Shown here: positions 19,389 through 28,642 of the stretch, piece after piece
Numbering within the stretch: the first letter of the stretch is position 1
Layout: each line of letters opens with the position of its first letter
From: Sphingobacterium sp. SYP-B4668
GTDB lineage: Bacteria > Bacteroidota > Bacteroidia > Sphingobacteriales > Sphingobacteriaceae
Direction: 5' to 3'
Assembly (NCBI RefSeq): GCF_027627455.1
Contig: NZ_CP115483.1
Span: 2,170,001 to 2,234,000, forward strand
DNA length: 64,000 nucleotides
Program-made: the position numbers and the translations under genes
The notes under the pieces: model-generated
What the model saw: only the letters and a program-made list of their open reading frames with translations
Databases searched by the model: none
What the model was told of the DNA's origin: nothing

Positions 19389-20519
19389 ATGAGAAAAAGT
19401 CTACTTGTGCTGGGCATAGCCGCACTCAGTTTTATTAGTTGTCGATCATCGTCTACCACTGCTCAAGAAACATCTACAAGCATCAATAATGTCGTGTTAA
19501 AATTAGCCCCCAGTTCAACGAACCCGCGTAATAGCGAAGGCTCATTTGTCACATTGAAAGATGGGCGCATCCTATTTGTGTATTCCCATTATACCTCCGG
19601 GAATGGTGGCGATCATGATCCTGCGTATTTGGCCGGAAGATACTCATCCGATGGTGGACGTACCTGGTCTGCAACTGATGAAACTATAATCGAACAAGAA
19701 GGCGAAATGAATGTAATGTCTGTTTCATTATTACGATTGAAAAACAACCAGATTGCCCTGTTTTATCTAAAGAAAAATTCCACGGAAGATTGTATTCCGT
19801 TGGTTCGTTTCTCTGATGACGAAGCTAAGACTTGGTCTGAACCTGTGACCTGTATTACCGATAAGAAGGGATACTTTGTCCTCAATAATGATCGGGTGAT
19901 TCAGTTAGGTAGCGGTCGTCTACTCATGGCAGTAGCCTTACATCAGCAACCTGGTGTCAAATGGTCAGATAGAGCACAGTTGTATAGTTATTATTCTGAT
20001 GACAATGGGAAGACTTGGATGGCGGGTGCAGAAGTCCCTAGTCCTGAGGACATCGTTACTCAAGAGCCGGGGGTTGTTGAATTAAAAGACGGGAAGATCA
20101 TGATGTTTATTAGGGCTTCGGGGGGTGCTCAATTGGTTTCGTATTCTGATGATAAAGGCAAATCTTGGTCAAGAGCCGTGCCTTACAATCTTCAGTCGCC
20201 GTTGTCGCCAGCGAGTATAGAGCGCATACCTTCCACTGGAGACCTCTTTGCAGTCTGGAATAACAATGATGGCACGAATCCAGAAATAAAGGACGAACGC
20301 ACCCCGTTGACCATTGCAGTCTCCAAGGATGATGGAAAGACATGGCAACACATTAAAAATTTGGAAACGGATCCGGACGGATGGTATTGTTATATGGCTA
20401 TTCATTTTGACAAAGAAAATGTATTATTGGCTTATTGTGCTGGTAGTCAAATGCAGAAAACCCACCTTGCTGTGACGGATGTTGCACTGATTGACTTAGC
20501 TACTGTCTATAAAGATTGA
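19389..20519 (+). CDS. BNR/Asp-box (sialidase-like) lipoprotein 1
   Basis: A probable six-bladed beta-propeller exo-glycosidase of the sialidase-like superfamily, 376 residues. The signal peptide ends in LSFISC, so it should be a lipoprotein (C18). Five Asp boxes are visible: SSDGGRTW, SDDEAKTW, SDDNGKTW, SDDKGKSW and SKDDGKTW. The N-terminal block NPRNSEGSFVTLKDGRI takes the place where GH33 enzymes usually carry an F/Y-R-I-P motif, which I do not find. It therefore belongs to a BNR_2-type group whose substrate is not assured. It is a close paralog of the protein at 41836-42927. It starts the long co-directional run of catabolic genes behind a GntR operator. Confidence 0.85.
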   Translation: MRKSLLVLGIAALSFISCRSSSTTAQETSTSINNVVLKLAPSSTNPRNSEGSFVTLKDGRILFVYSHYTSGNGGDHDPAYLAGRYSSDGGRTWSATDETIIEQEGEMNVMSVSLLRLKNNQIALFYLKKNSTEDCIPLVRFSDDEAKTWSEPVTCITDKKGYFVLNNDRVIQLGSGRLLMAVALHQQPGVKWSDRAQLYSYYSDDNGKTWMAGAEVPSPEDIVTQEPGVVELKDGKIMMFIRASGGAQLVSYSDDKGKSWSRAVPYNLQSPLSPASIERIPSTGDLFAVWNNNDGTNPEIKDERTPLTIAVSKDDGKTWQHIKNLETDPDGWYCYMAIHFDKENVLLAYCAGSQMQKTHLAVTDVALIDLATVYKD

Positions 20520-20522
20520 TAG

Positions 20523-21287
20523 ATGATGGACCGTCGTTTTTTTATCCGCCAATCACTTTTCTTAATCAGTGCATTTCAAGCATTGTATGCCACAGCTTTT
20601 CAAAATACTCAGCAGTTCGATTTGACAAGTTTGCTCAAACGAGCCGAACCCATAAAATGGGTCTTCACTGGAGACAGTATTACGCAAGGGGCTAAGCATA
20701 CGCATGGCATGAGATCGTATCCTGAAATCTTTTCTGAACGTATACGCTGGGAGCTAGGCCGGAGTCGAGATTTGATTATCAATTCTGCAGTGTCAGGGAA
20801 TACCAGTGTCGACCTTCTAAGAGACCTAGATTGGCGTGTGCTACAGTTTAAACCAGAGGTAGCCTTTATCATGCTAGGTACTAATGATGCTGCTTCGCAG
20901 AAAGCTATAACAACTACAGATTATGGGGATAACCTGACACGTATTATTAATTTGATTCGAGAAAATGGAGCAATACCGGTGTTAATTTCTCCTCCAACTA
21001 TTATTGTGGAGAAGGCGCCAGAACGGGCCAGATTGACAGAATACGTGACTGTTTTGCGAAAAATATCCACACAAAAAGTGGTGCCATTAGTCGACTGTTA
21101 CGCAATTTGGTCCAATGAGTTGACTGATGAATATAGAGGACAATTAAATGCTCGCCTAATGAACGATCCTTTACATCCAAATGGTTACGGGCACCAAGAG
21201 ATCGCCAGGTCCTTGTTTAAGGCAATACATATTCTAGATTCTAACGCACCTACTTGTGGTGCAGCATATTATGAAGGAGAACATTGA
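20523..21287 (+). CDS. SGNH/GDSL-family esterase, probably exported
   Basis: An SGNH hydrolase, 254 residues. Catalytic blocks are visible: GDSITQG with S52, a Gly in the SAVSGN block, LGTNDA with N121, and DPLHPNGYGH with D215 and H218. The N-terminus has RRFFIRQS before a hydrophobic segment, which resembles a twin-arginine signal. Members deacetylate carbohydrates, including O-acetylated sialic acids. It starts 3 nt after the BNR gene and ends 1 nt before the deacylase start, so it is part of the operon. Inference: it removes O-acetyl groups from the released sugar or the glycan. Confidence 0.88.
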   Translation: MMDRRFFIRQSLFLISAFQALYATAFQNTQQFDLTSLLKRAEPIKWVFTGDSITQGAKHTHGMRSYPEIFSERIRWELGRSRDLIINSAVSGNTSVDLLRDLDWRVLQFKPEVAFIMLGTNDAASQKAITTTDYGDNLTRIINLIRENGAIPVLISPPTIIVEKAPERARLTEYVTVLRKISTQKVVPLVDCYAIWSNELTDEYRGQLNARLMNDPLHPNGYGHQEIARSLFKAIHILDSNAPTCGAAYYEGEH

Positions 21288-21288
21288 C

Positions 21289-22191
21289 ATGCAGATAAGG
21301 GAAATTGACAGCGGTAAGATCGGCCCGACGGTATTGGTATTAGCGGGGGTACATGGCGACGAATATGAACCGATGTTGACTGTGAAAAAACTTTTTGACG
21401 AGTTGAAAGGGCATATCGTAGCCGGTAAATTGTGGGTCGTAGATGTCGTAAATACCACCGCATACCAATCTGCTCAACGGTTAGGTATAGATGGTCTAGA
21501 CTTGGCTAGGAGTTGTCCCGGAAATAACGAAGGGTCGACAACGCTGCAGCAAGCAGCAGCAGTCTCTCTCCGTATTAGAGATTGCGACTACCTCATTGAT
21601 TTGCATACCGGAGGACAGTTGTTCGATATTTTTCCTCTAGTAGGCTATATGCTTCATCCAGATAGTCAAATACTACAAGAGCAACGCGATATGGCTGCAG
21701 CATTCGGCCTACCTTTGGTTTGGGGGACAGACCCTCTACCCGACGGACGTACACTTTCAATTGCGAGAGATGCCCATGTTCCAGCGATATATGTAGAGTA
21801 TGGAGGGCCTGGGCCCGTTCGAGAGAAAATCATTCAATCATATTACGAAGGGTGTGTCCGGGTATTGCATCATTTAGGAATGTTACTCGGTCATCTATCG
21901 TATGCTGCTGCCCCTCGCTATTTTGTAGAAGACGCTGCCCCACATAGTGGACATCTCCAAGGGAAAATGTTGTCTCCGCGAGCTGGGATTTTTACGCCAA
22001 AAGTGAAATCGGGAGATTGTGTAACCGTTGGTCAGGTATGGGGTACAGTATATGACCCCATTCAACATTTCGAAATGCAAATCTTGGCTGATCGGAACGG
22101 ATTGGTGCTATTTGTTCGATGCGTACCAAAGGTAGGCTTAGGCGAGTCGTTAGGTGGAATATTGACAATTGAAACTAAAAATGGAAAATAA
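21289..22191 (+). CDS. Succinylglutamate desuccinylase/aspartoacylase family deacylase
   Basis: A zinc carboxypeptidase-like deacylase of the AstE/AspA family, 300 residues, which removes N-acyl groups from amino acids and related amines. Zinc ligands are visible as H22 and E25 (AGVHGDEYEP) and H106 (DLHTGG). E170 in VEYGGPG is the likely catalytic Glu, and DLARSCPGN matches the substrate-binding R..PG motif. The start at 21289 is chosen because AAGGAG (21274-21279) lies 9 nt upstream and it follows the previous stop by 1 nt. Longer starts at 21256 or 21271 would overlap. Inference: it deacylates an N-acyl amino sugar or amino acid intermediate. Confidence 0.85.
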   Translation: MQIREIDSGKIGPTVLVLAGVHGDEYEPMLTVKKLFDELKGHIVAGKLWVVDVVNTTAYQSAQRLGIDGLDLARSCPGNNEGSTTLQQAAAVSLRIRDCDYLIDLHTGGQLFDIFPLVGYMLHPDSQILQEQRDMAAAFGLPLVWGTDPLPDGRTLSIARDAHVPAIYVEYGGPGPVREKIIQSYYEGCVRVLHHLGMLLGHLSYAAAPRYFVEDAAPHSGHLQGKMLSPRAGIFTPKVKSGDCVTVGQVWGTVYDPIQHFEMQILADRNGLVLFVRCVPKVGLGESLGGILTIETKNGK

Positions 22192-23002
22192 GGATAATCA
22201 GCGAGTAGCCCTTGTTACTGGGGCAGCGAACGGTATAGGAATGGCCATCGCTCAAAAATATACTGCCGAAGGCTATGCAGTAGCTTGGGTAGATAGGAAC
22301 GTAGCGCCCATCCACAACTATCTGACCTTTCAAAGTGAAGCCAAAGCACGGTATTTGGTACTTGAGGGGGACCTAGCAGACATGGCTTTCTTGCAGTACG
22401 TCGTACAGGCGTGTATGGATAGGTGGGGACGTATAGACGTATTAGTGAATAATGCTGCCTGGCGAACTTCTGATACACTTACACATACTAGTTTAGAGGA
22501 CTGGAATAGAACATTGGCAGTCAATGTTACGGCTCCGGCTTTCCTGTCCAAATTTACCGCACTAGCGCTCATATCACTTCAACAACATTGTGTGTTTATC
22601 AATATGTCCAGTATCATGGCTGATAACGTGGCCGGTTATGCCTCCGCATATGCTGTTTGTAAAGGAGCTATTGAAAGCTTGACATATGAGTTGGCGACCT
22701 TATATGGCCCTCATGGTTTCCGTGCACTCGCTATTAGACCTGGAAGCGTAGATACAACGCTAAGCAATGACTATGTAGATCCTCAAGGAGCCAATATAAG
22801 TACGGACATACGGGCTGAGATAGAAGGACGAACGCCGTTAGGACGATCGGCATCATCGGAGGAAATAGCCAATGCAGTTTTTTGGTTGACAACACCAGAT
22901 GCTGGATTTATTACAGGTACTACGCTGACGATAGATGGCGGATTGGTTCACAATTTTAACTCATATGCGTTGAAAAAACGTCTTAAAGCGAATGAATTTT
23001 GA
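22181..23002 (+). CDS. Short-chain dehydrogenase/reductase (SDR) 1
   Basis: A classical NAD(P)-dependent SDR, 273 residues. The cofactor motif TGAANGIG is at residues 13-20, NNA at 90-92, catalytic S143/S144 in NMSSIMAD, and Y157 with K161 (YAVCK). The C-terminal TGTTLTIDGGL is typical. The ATG at 22181 gives an 11-nt overlap with the deacylase gene; a TTG at 22169 is less likely. It presumably oxidises or reduces a hydroxyl or keto group of the sugar intermediate. The direction is unknown. Confidence 0.88.
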   Translation: MENKDNQRVALVTGAANGIGMAIAQKYTAEGYAVAWVDRNVAPIHNYLTFQSEAKARYLVLEGDLADMAFLQYVVQACMDRWGRIDVLVNNAAWRTSDTLTHTSLEDWNRTLAVNVTAPAFLSKFTALALISLQQHCVFINMSSIMADNVAGYASAYAVCKGAIESLTYELATLYGPHGFRALAIRPGSVDTTLSNDYVDPQGANISTDIRAEIEGRTPLGRSASSEEIANAVFWLTTPDAGFITGTTLTIDGGLVHNFNSYALKKRLKANEF

Positions 23003-24102
23003 AAGGGATTTGGACTTATAAACATATGCTCCCAACCATATCGGAAGGGAGTCAGATCTCATTAGGAGAAGGAAATACTCCTTTGTTACGAGCTCGAAAT
23101 ATCGGTCGTCTGTTGGGATTAGAAAATCTGTATTTCAAACTGGAAAATCTAAATCCGACGGGTTCGTACAAGGATCGGTTTGCGGCAGTTGCAATATCAA
23201 ATGTGCTGCAAATGTGCAAAGATACTGTCTTGGCGACGTCCAGTGGAAATACTGGAGCAGCGCTGGCTGCCTATGCTGCTGCTGCTGGGTTGTCCTGCAA
23301 AATAGCATTGGTAGATGGTGCGCCTTTTGGCAAACTGCAGCAGATGGGGGTATACGGTGCACAGCTGTACATGATAAAGGATTTTGGCCTGACCGACACG
23401 CGTACCTATGAAGTAATGGACTATCTAAAAAAGCTAGCGGTAAACACAAACAGTAGCCTAGAGATTAGTGCTTACCGATTTTCTCCAGTCGGTATGGAGG
23501 GAGTGCAGACTATTGCTTTCGAACTTGCTGAAGAGCTTCCCGGCATCAAACATGTATTCGTACCAGCGGGCGGCGGCGGTTTGTTTTTGTCGATGCAGCT
23601 TGGATTTTCCAAGTGGAGATTATATAATGATGAAAACATTCAACCTAAGCTCTATTGTGTTCAGCCCCAGGGTAATGATACCATTGCTTCGGTTCTGTCG
23701 CAGGAGCGGGTAGGTCTTGAGGCGCTATCGAAGAGCACAACAGAGATTAGTGGATTGCAGGTACCCTCGCTATTAGATGCACCGGCTATTGTCGCGGAAT
23801 CTTTTTTTGGAAGTTGTTCAGGAGCACTAGTGCAAGATACAGATGTCTACGATTGTCAACGTTTACTTGCCGAAAAAGAAGGTATTTTTTGTGAACCTGC
23901 AGGTGCTGTGGCATTATCCGGTTTGAAGAGGGCGCTGACCCGAGGTGAGATAAAGACTCAAGATCCAGTGGTCTGTTTGGTAACTGGTAATGGTGCCAAG
24001 GATGTGAAAGCCTTAGATAGATTGTATAGCCCGTCAGATTGCCTATATCTGGAAAATATAGACGATACTAGTTTACATTTTGGAAAAATAAACGCTCAAT
24101 AA
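22999..24102 (+). CDS. Threonine synthase-like PLP-dependent enzyme
   Basis: A fold-type II PLP enzyme, 367 residues, of the threonine synthase / threonine dehydratase / diaminopropionate lyase group. Visible are SLGEGNTPL, the PLP lysine K58 (PTGSYKDR), SSGNTGAALAAYAA and the C-terminal GAVALSG and LVTGNGAKD. The start is probably TTG at 22999, forming a TTGA overlap with the SDR stop. That start includes WTYKHMLP, matching the 'W.Y...LP' N-terminus of threonine synthases, which the next ATG (23026) would remove. A true threonine synthase is not expected in a catabolic operon, and RidA follows directly. Inference: it eliminates an amino or hydroxyl group from an amino acid-like intermediate. 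Confidence 0.85.
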   Translation: MKGIWTYKHMLPTISEGSQISLGEGNTPLLRARNIGRLLGLENLYFKLENLNPTGSYKDRFAAVAISNVLQMCKDTVLATSSGNTGAALAAYAAAAGLSCKIALVDGAPFGKLQQMGVYGAQLYMIKDFGLTDTRTYEVMDYLKKLAVNTNSSLEISAYRFSPVGMEGVQTIAFELAEELPGIKHVFVPAGGGGLFLSMQLGFSKWRLYNDENIQPKLYCVQPQGNDTIASVLSQERVGLEALSKSTTEISGLQVPSLLDAPAIVAESFFGSCSGALVQDTDVYDCQRLLAEKEGIFCEPAGAVALSGLKRALTRGEIKTQDPVVCLVTGNGAKDVKALDRLYSPSDCLYLENIDDTSLHFGKINAQ

Positions 24103-24112
24103 ATAGTATATT

Positions 24113-24490
24113 ATGGAAAGAGAAATTATACACGGGGTTGGTATCCCCGATAGTCATTTACCGTTCTCGCCTGGAGTTAGGTGTGGACAGTTTATTTTTA
24201 TTTCGGGACAGGCATCTGTAGACCTATCCGGTAATATCATCGTGGATACTTTCGAAGGCGAATGTCGCCGTTCCTTCGATAACCTAAAAAGCATAGTAGA
24301 GGCTGCCGGTGCACAAATGAAAGACGTAGTGCAGGTGCGCAATTATGTTGGAAATCAGGCCAATTTGGCAGTTTTCAATGATATTTACCGCGAATATTTC
24401 TCGACGCCTTATCCCGCTCGTACTACATTGATAGGATGTTTGGGAACATTGCTGAAGTTTGAAGTCGACGCAGTTGTATTGCTTCCTTAA
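24113..24490 (+). CDS. RidA/YjgF-family enamine/imine deaminase
   Basis: A 125-residue member of the RidA (Rid) family, which hydrolyses reactive enamines and imines left by PLP enzymes. The conserved Arg is R103 in YPARTTLIG. GQFIFISGQASVD and VRNYVGNQANLAVFND fit the fold. It starts 10 nt after the PLP enzyme gene and ends 4 nt before the M81 gene. The pairing with a PLP lyase-like gene supports an imine-forming step in the pathway. Confidence 0.93.
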   Translation: MEREIIHGVGIPDSHLPFSPGVRCGQFIFISGQASVDLSGNIIVDTFEGECRRSFDNLKSIVEAAGAQMKDVVQVRNYVGNQANLAVFNDIYREYFSTPYPARTTLIGCLGTLLKFEVDAVVLLP

Positions 24491-24494
24491 TCTC

Positions 24495-25973
24495 ATGGCC
24501 AAACGCATAGCTATTGTTGGGATATACCACGAATCCAATACGTTCAGCAAACGTTCAACAAGTTGGGAAGATTTTGCAAACGGACATCTTTTTTACAATG
24601 AACATATACGGGAAGAGTACGCAACAGCTTTTCATGAGATTGGCGGGTTTATGGAGGGGATGCAAGGTGCGGATATTGAGTTGATTCCTGTTTTCTTTGC
24701 CGAAGCTACTCCTGGAGGGACCATCGGACAGCAAACTTATGAACGGTTGCGAGGTTCGTTGATGAGTGCGCTTCAACGGGTTCCATCAGTAGACGCTATC
24801 TATGCTGTAGCTCACGGTGCAGCCGTGAGCGAGCAAATACGAGATGTGGATGGCGATTGGTTGAAAGCTATCAGAGCATGGGCCGGACCACAAATGCCTA
24901 TTGTTGCGAGTTTGGACCCCCATGCAAATGTCAGTATGGATATGGTAGGGGCCACAGATGTACTAGTTGCCTATGCTACGAACCCGCATCTTGACCAACG
25001 AGATACAGGACTTCGAGTGGCTGATATCCTCAAACGGATGCTTTTTGATGGACTTCAGCTTAAACAAGAATTGTTACAAATACCAGCTTCATTGAGCATA
25101 GAACAACAAGAGACCGCCGTTGAACCATGTCTCTCGCTATACCGCGAGGTGAGTGACCTTCTGTGTGATTCAGAAGAAATCGTGAGCCATAGCGTTATCC
25201 TTGGGTTTCCATATGCTGATGTATATGAGATGGGAACATCCTTGATATTAATTACGCAACTACATACTGATACTTTTGGACTTAAGCTTCGCCTGCGTGC
25301 CCTATTCGAGCATTATTATGATAGATTTATAGGGGCTCGTCTGGATATCGCCGAAATCTTGACAAATCATGGTCAATATCCTAAACCTGTCCTTTTGTTG
25401 GATATGGGCGATAACGTTGGTGGAGGCGCTTTAGGTAATAGCAGTTATTTGCTGGACGCATTAGAGGCGAGAGGTTTAACGAAGGCCTGTATCTGTATCG
25501 CTGACCCGGAGTTAGTGGAATACACCAAGATGTTCAAGCAGGATGAGGAATTCGATTTAGATCTTGGAAAATTGAATGAACACAGCCGTTCTCAACCCTA
25601 TAGGGTTCATTGCGTTGAACGTAAAGCAGGTTTTTTTATGGAAGAAGCGCCACGACACGGTGGTCAGGTACGATATGACATGGGGCCAGTGGTCTTACTG
25701 AAGACTGTTATCGGAAACTTTATTTTGCTCACTACCTTACGTGTTCCACCTTTCAGTAGTAAACAGTTACGGGTATGCGATCTTGCGCTTGATGAATTGA
25801 ACTGGATTGTAGCTAAAGGTGTGAATGCTCCTATTGCTGCTTATCGGGATATCTGTCCTATTTATTTCAAGGTACATACACCGGGAGAGTGCAATGCTGA
25901 TGCTACCCAGTTTGAATATGTATTTCGTCGTAGACCAATGATACCATTTGAAAAAATCAACAAGTATGAGTGA
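24495..25973 (+). CDS. M81-family metallohydrolase (MlrC/microcystinase C-like)
   Basis: A zinc-dependent hydrolase of 492 residues related to MlrC, which hydrolyses small linear peptides in microcystin breakdown. Family signatures are GIYHESNTFS at the N-terminus, PGGT, AHGAAVSE followed by DVDGDWL, the metal-binding LDPHANVS, YATNPHLDQRDTG, and the C-terminal domain LLLDMGDNVGGGALGNSS. The ATG at 24495 gives the conserved MAKRIAIVGIYHE start, 4 nt after ridA. Its presence in a sugar operon points to a second amide bond to be hydrolysed, or to a still unknown reaction of the family. Confidence 0.88.
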   Translation: MAKRIAIVGIYHESNTFSKRSTSWEDFANGHLFYNEHIREEYATAFHEIGGFMEGMQGADIELIPVFFAEATPGGTIGQQTYERLRGSLMSALQRVPSVDAIYAVAHGAAVSEQIRDVDGDWLKAIRAWAGPQMPIVASLDPHANVSMDMVGATDVLVAYATNPHLDQRDTGLRVADILKRMLFDGLQLKQELLQIPASLSIEQQETAVEPCLSLYREVSDLLCDSEEIVSHSVILGFPYADVYEMGTSLILITQLHTDTFGLKLRLRALFEHYYDRFIGARLDIAEILTNHGQYPKPVLLLDMGDNVGGGALGNSSYLLDALEARGLTKACICIADPELVEYTKMFKQDEEFDLDLGKLNEHSRSQPYRVHCVERKAGFFMEEAPRHGGQVRYDMGPVVLLKTVIGNFILLTTLRVPPFSSKQLRVCDLALDELNWIVAKGVNAPIAAYRDICPIYFKVHTPGECNADATQFEYVFRRRPMIPFEKINKYE

Positions 25974-26787
25974 TTGGCCTGATTTAAATATGTATAGCAG
26001 TGATATCATGTTGACTACTGATTTTTATACAGAAGGCCCAGTAATAGGCAAACAGGGAGAAATCTATGTGACCAATATTTTAGGTGGACAGATACTACGT
26101 ATAGACGACAGGTATACCATGGATGAGTGGGCTGTTTGTAAGAGTCCGAATGGTCAATTTATGTCGACGGGGGGCGATCATTTCGTGTGCAATACACTTG
26201 ATGGGACGATTGAGCACTATGATTCAAAGGGTAATTTCGTGAAAACTTGGTTTAAAGGTAAATTGGACGACCATCTGGTGAAAGCGACAAATGACCTTTG
26301 GGTTAAGTCAGATGGTAGTATTTTTTTTACAGATTCGGTGCGTATTAATGGAGCGATAGGCTATATAACTCCTCAAGGGGAAGCCCAACTCATAAAAAAC
26401 GGACTAGACTACCCAAATGGTATAGTCTACGATACCTTAAGGAATTTCTTGTACGTCGCCGAAAGCTATCAAAATAGAATATTAAAGGTTGATGTCAGCC
26501 GGACAGGAGCACCTGTTGAAGTGTTGGTGGATTTGCCAATCCACCCGTCTCGAAGAATGGTCGACAATCTACCCGATGGCCTAGCGATGGATGGCAACAG
26601 CCATCTGTTGATTGCCCATTACGGAATGGGGCTATTGCATAGATATGATTTAGCGTCTAGAACGTTGAGATCCTTCCATACGCAGATTCCCTTGACAAGC
26701 AACGTAGCCATTGGCGATGGTTGTATCGTCATCACTGGGGGAATGCAAGAACCCGGGCCGGGCAAAATAAGGATTTTAAAAAGATAA
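25966..26787 (+). CDS. SMP-30/gluconolactonase-like beta-propeller hydrolase
   Basis: A six-bladed propeller of the SMP-30/LRE type, 273 residues, whose members hydrolyse sugar lactones. The N-terminal Glu block TEGPVIGKQGEIYVTN, the metal-site regions LWVKSDGSIFFTDS and GLDYPNGIVYD, and NLPDGLAMDG match the family. There is no signal peptide. The ATG at 25966 overlaps the end of the M81 gene by 8 nt. Inference: it opens a lactone formed when one of the dehydrogenases oxidises an aldose. Confidence 0.85.
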   Translation: MSDWPDLNMYSSDIMLTTDFYTEGPVIGKQGEIYVTNILGGQILRIDDRYTMDEWAVCKSPNGQFMSTGGDHFVCNTLDGTIEHYDSKGNFVKTWFKGKLDDHLVKATNDLWVKSDGSIFFTDSVRINGAIGYITPQGEAQLIKNGLDYPNGIVYDTLRNFLYVAESYQNRILKVDVSRTGAPVEVLVDLPIHPSRRMVDNLPDGLAMDGNSHLLIAHYGMGLLHRYDLASRTLRSFHTQIPLTSNVAIGDGCIVITGGMQEPGPGKIRILKR

Positions 26788-26894
26788 GATTGCGAGGTAA
26801 ATAATATAGACATATGGGCAATCATTTGCCGGAGTTCTTATCGTGTGTAATGAGTTAATTTAAAAGTTTATGCAGCATAATAAAAAATAATAGA

Positions 26895-27830
26895 ATGAAA
26901 CAAACTACTATAGGATCTTATACTATTTCCCAGTTGACCTTGGGTACCGTGGCCTTAGGTATACCATATGGTGTTTTTGAACACCAGCTTCAGCCATCAT
27001 TTAAGGATGCATTAGGTTTGTTGGACTGTGCTAAAGGGCTGGGTATCCATTGTTTCGACACTGCGCGTGAATATGGAGATGCCGAAATGGTATTGGGAAG
27101 ATTTCAGCAAGAGGCGGCGTCTTTAAGCACTGTTGTCAGTAAATTTAAATTGTCGAAGGAAGCATTGTCAGATGTGCAAAAGGCTATGCAAGAAGCCCGC
27201 GCCAGTATCGCAGATAGTTTGCAAGCATTAGAAATGCAGAAGTTGCCGATATGTTTGTTTCACATGTCGTCTGAGTTTGACGTTAATCAGGTGAAGGCGA
27301 TTATTCCACAAGTAATGAAAGGATTGATAGCGGAAGGAAAGATCGCCTATGCCGGTATTTCGGTAGACCACCCTCTAGAGATTGATTGTTTTCTGGAGGA
27401 GACTGTGTTTCAGGTTTTTCAGATTCCATTGAACGTTTTAGATCAGCGTCTACTACAGTCTCCAATTTGGAAAAAGGTTATTAAAACCAATAAAATAGTG
27501 TTTGCTAGGAGTGTATTTTTAAAGGGATTGCTGCTTCAGAATATCCAACAATTGACCGGCAACCTGAAAGAGGCGGAACCATACCTTATCCAGCTTGAAA
27601 CCCTGGCTCGCGAAGCCGATATGTCGGTCAAGCAGTTTTGCATTTCCTATATACGCGATTTGAAAGGGGTATCCAGTCTAATCTTTGGTGCGGAGACAAA
27701 AAAACAAGTCGTTGAAAATGCAGAACTACTTAGCGGACCTTCTATTCCCGTAGGTCTCCGAAAAAAGGCCGAAGAATATTTTAACCAATTACCTGAATAT
27801 ATACTAACCCCAAGACTATGGAAAATTTAA
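26895..27830 (+). CDS. Aldo/keto reductase
   Basis: A TIM-barrel NAD(P)H-dependent oxidoreductase of 311 residues. The catalytic tetrad is visible as D55 and Y60 (FDTAREYGDAE), K83 (VVSKFKL) and H123 (LFHMSS). It follows a 107-nt gap after the lactonase gene, where I see no clear promoter, and overlaps the next SDR gene by 13 nt. The protein probably interconverts an aldehyde or keto group of the sugar intermediate. Confidence 0.87.
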   Translation: MKQTTIGSYTISQLTLGTVALGIPYGVFEHQLQPSFKDALGLLDCAKGLGIHCFDTAREYGDAEMVLGRFQQEAASLSTVVSKFKLSKEALSDVQKAMQEARASIADSLQALEMQKLPICLFHMSSEFDVNQVKAIIPQVMKGLIAEGKIAYAGISVDHPLEIDCFLEETVFQVFQIPLNVLDQRLLQSPIWKKVIKTNKIVFARSVFLKGLLLQNIQQLTGNLKEAEPYLIQLETLAREADMSVKQFCISYIRDLKGVSSLIFGAETKKQVVENAELLSGPSIPVGLRKKAEEYFNQLPEYILTPRLWKI

Positions 27831-28621
27831 CCTTAGACCTATTTTCATTGAAGGGGCAAGTCGTGTTGATTACTGGAGGAACCGGTCTATTTGGTAAGCC
27901 CATGTCACGTGCACTGGCCGAATCTGGAGCTATTGTGGTTATAGCTTCGCGCGATTTTAAAGCTTGCCAACAGTATGCCGAGAGTCTGGTCGCCGAAGGG
28001 TGGCAGGCATGTGCCTATCCTTTGGATTTATTAGATGAGTCAAGTATAGCAAGTCTTGTGGATCAACTACTAGGTCAGTTTGGACGTATAGATGTCCTCA
28101 TCAATAATGCCGTTTCTCGAGAAGGGTTTAAAACCTTGTCAGAGATTACCAAAGAAGAGTGGGAAGGAGCACAGCGAATAAATTCTACCGGCATGATGCT
28201 CTTGACACAGCGAGTATTGCGAGACATGGTGACCCGTCAGCGTGGGAATATTATCAACATAGGGTCTATACAATCGGTGGTAGGGCCTCATTTTCCTGTA
28301 TATGGAGATACAGGCCTCACCAGCCCGATAAATTATACCTACGATAAATGGGGTATGGTAGGGTTTACCAAATGGATTGCCAACTATTATGGTCAATTTG
28401 GCATACGGTGCAATTGTCTAAGTCCAGGAGGCTACGGGCCAGGTATTGAAACCAATATTGGCGAAAATGCCTTTACTGCCAATTACAAAAAACTTACTCC
28501 TCTGCAGCGCTTTGCCAATGACGCCGATATCAAAGGACCTGTCGTATTCTTGGCATCTCCAGCATCGGCCTATATGACGGGACATAATTTAGTGGTAGAT
28601 GGTGGATGGACCAGCTGGTAG
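27818..28621 (+). CDS. Short-chain dehydrogenase/reductase (SDR) 2
   Basis: A classical SDR of 267 residues. TGGTGLFG (19-26) is the cofactor motif, NNA lies at 96-98, S150 in INIGSIQS, and the Y173/K177 pair in YTYDKWGMVGFTKW. The C-terminal YMTGHNLVVDGGW is typical. It shares low visible similarity with SDR 1 outside the motifs, so the two probably act on different intermediates. It overlaps the aldo/keto reductase gene, so translation is likely coupled. Confidence 0.88.
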   Translation: MENLTLDLFSLKGQVVLITGGTGLFGKPMSRALAESGAIVVIASRDFKACQQYAESLVAEGWQACAYPLDLLDESSIASLVDQLLGQFGRIDVLINNAVSREGFKTLSEITKEEWEGAQRINSTGMMLLTQRVLRDMVTRQRGNIINIGSIQSVVGPHFPVYGDTGLTSPINYTYDKWGMVGFTKWIANYYGQFGIRCNCLSPGGYGPGIETNIGENAFTANYKKLTPLQRFANDADIKGPVVFLASPASAYMTGHNLVVDGGWTSW

Positions 28622-28642
28622 ATTGCAATAAGGAGGTTTATT

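Noticed and set aside
22999..24102. True threonine synthase (thrC)
   Set aside because: The fold matches, but the gene lies in a catabolic operon next to RidA, so the biosynthetic name is not used.
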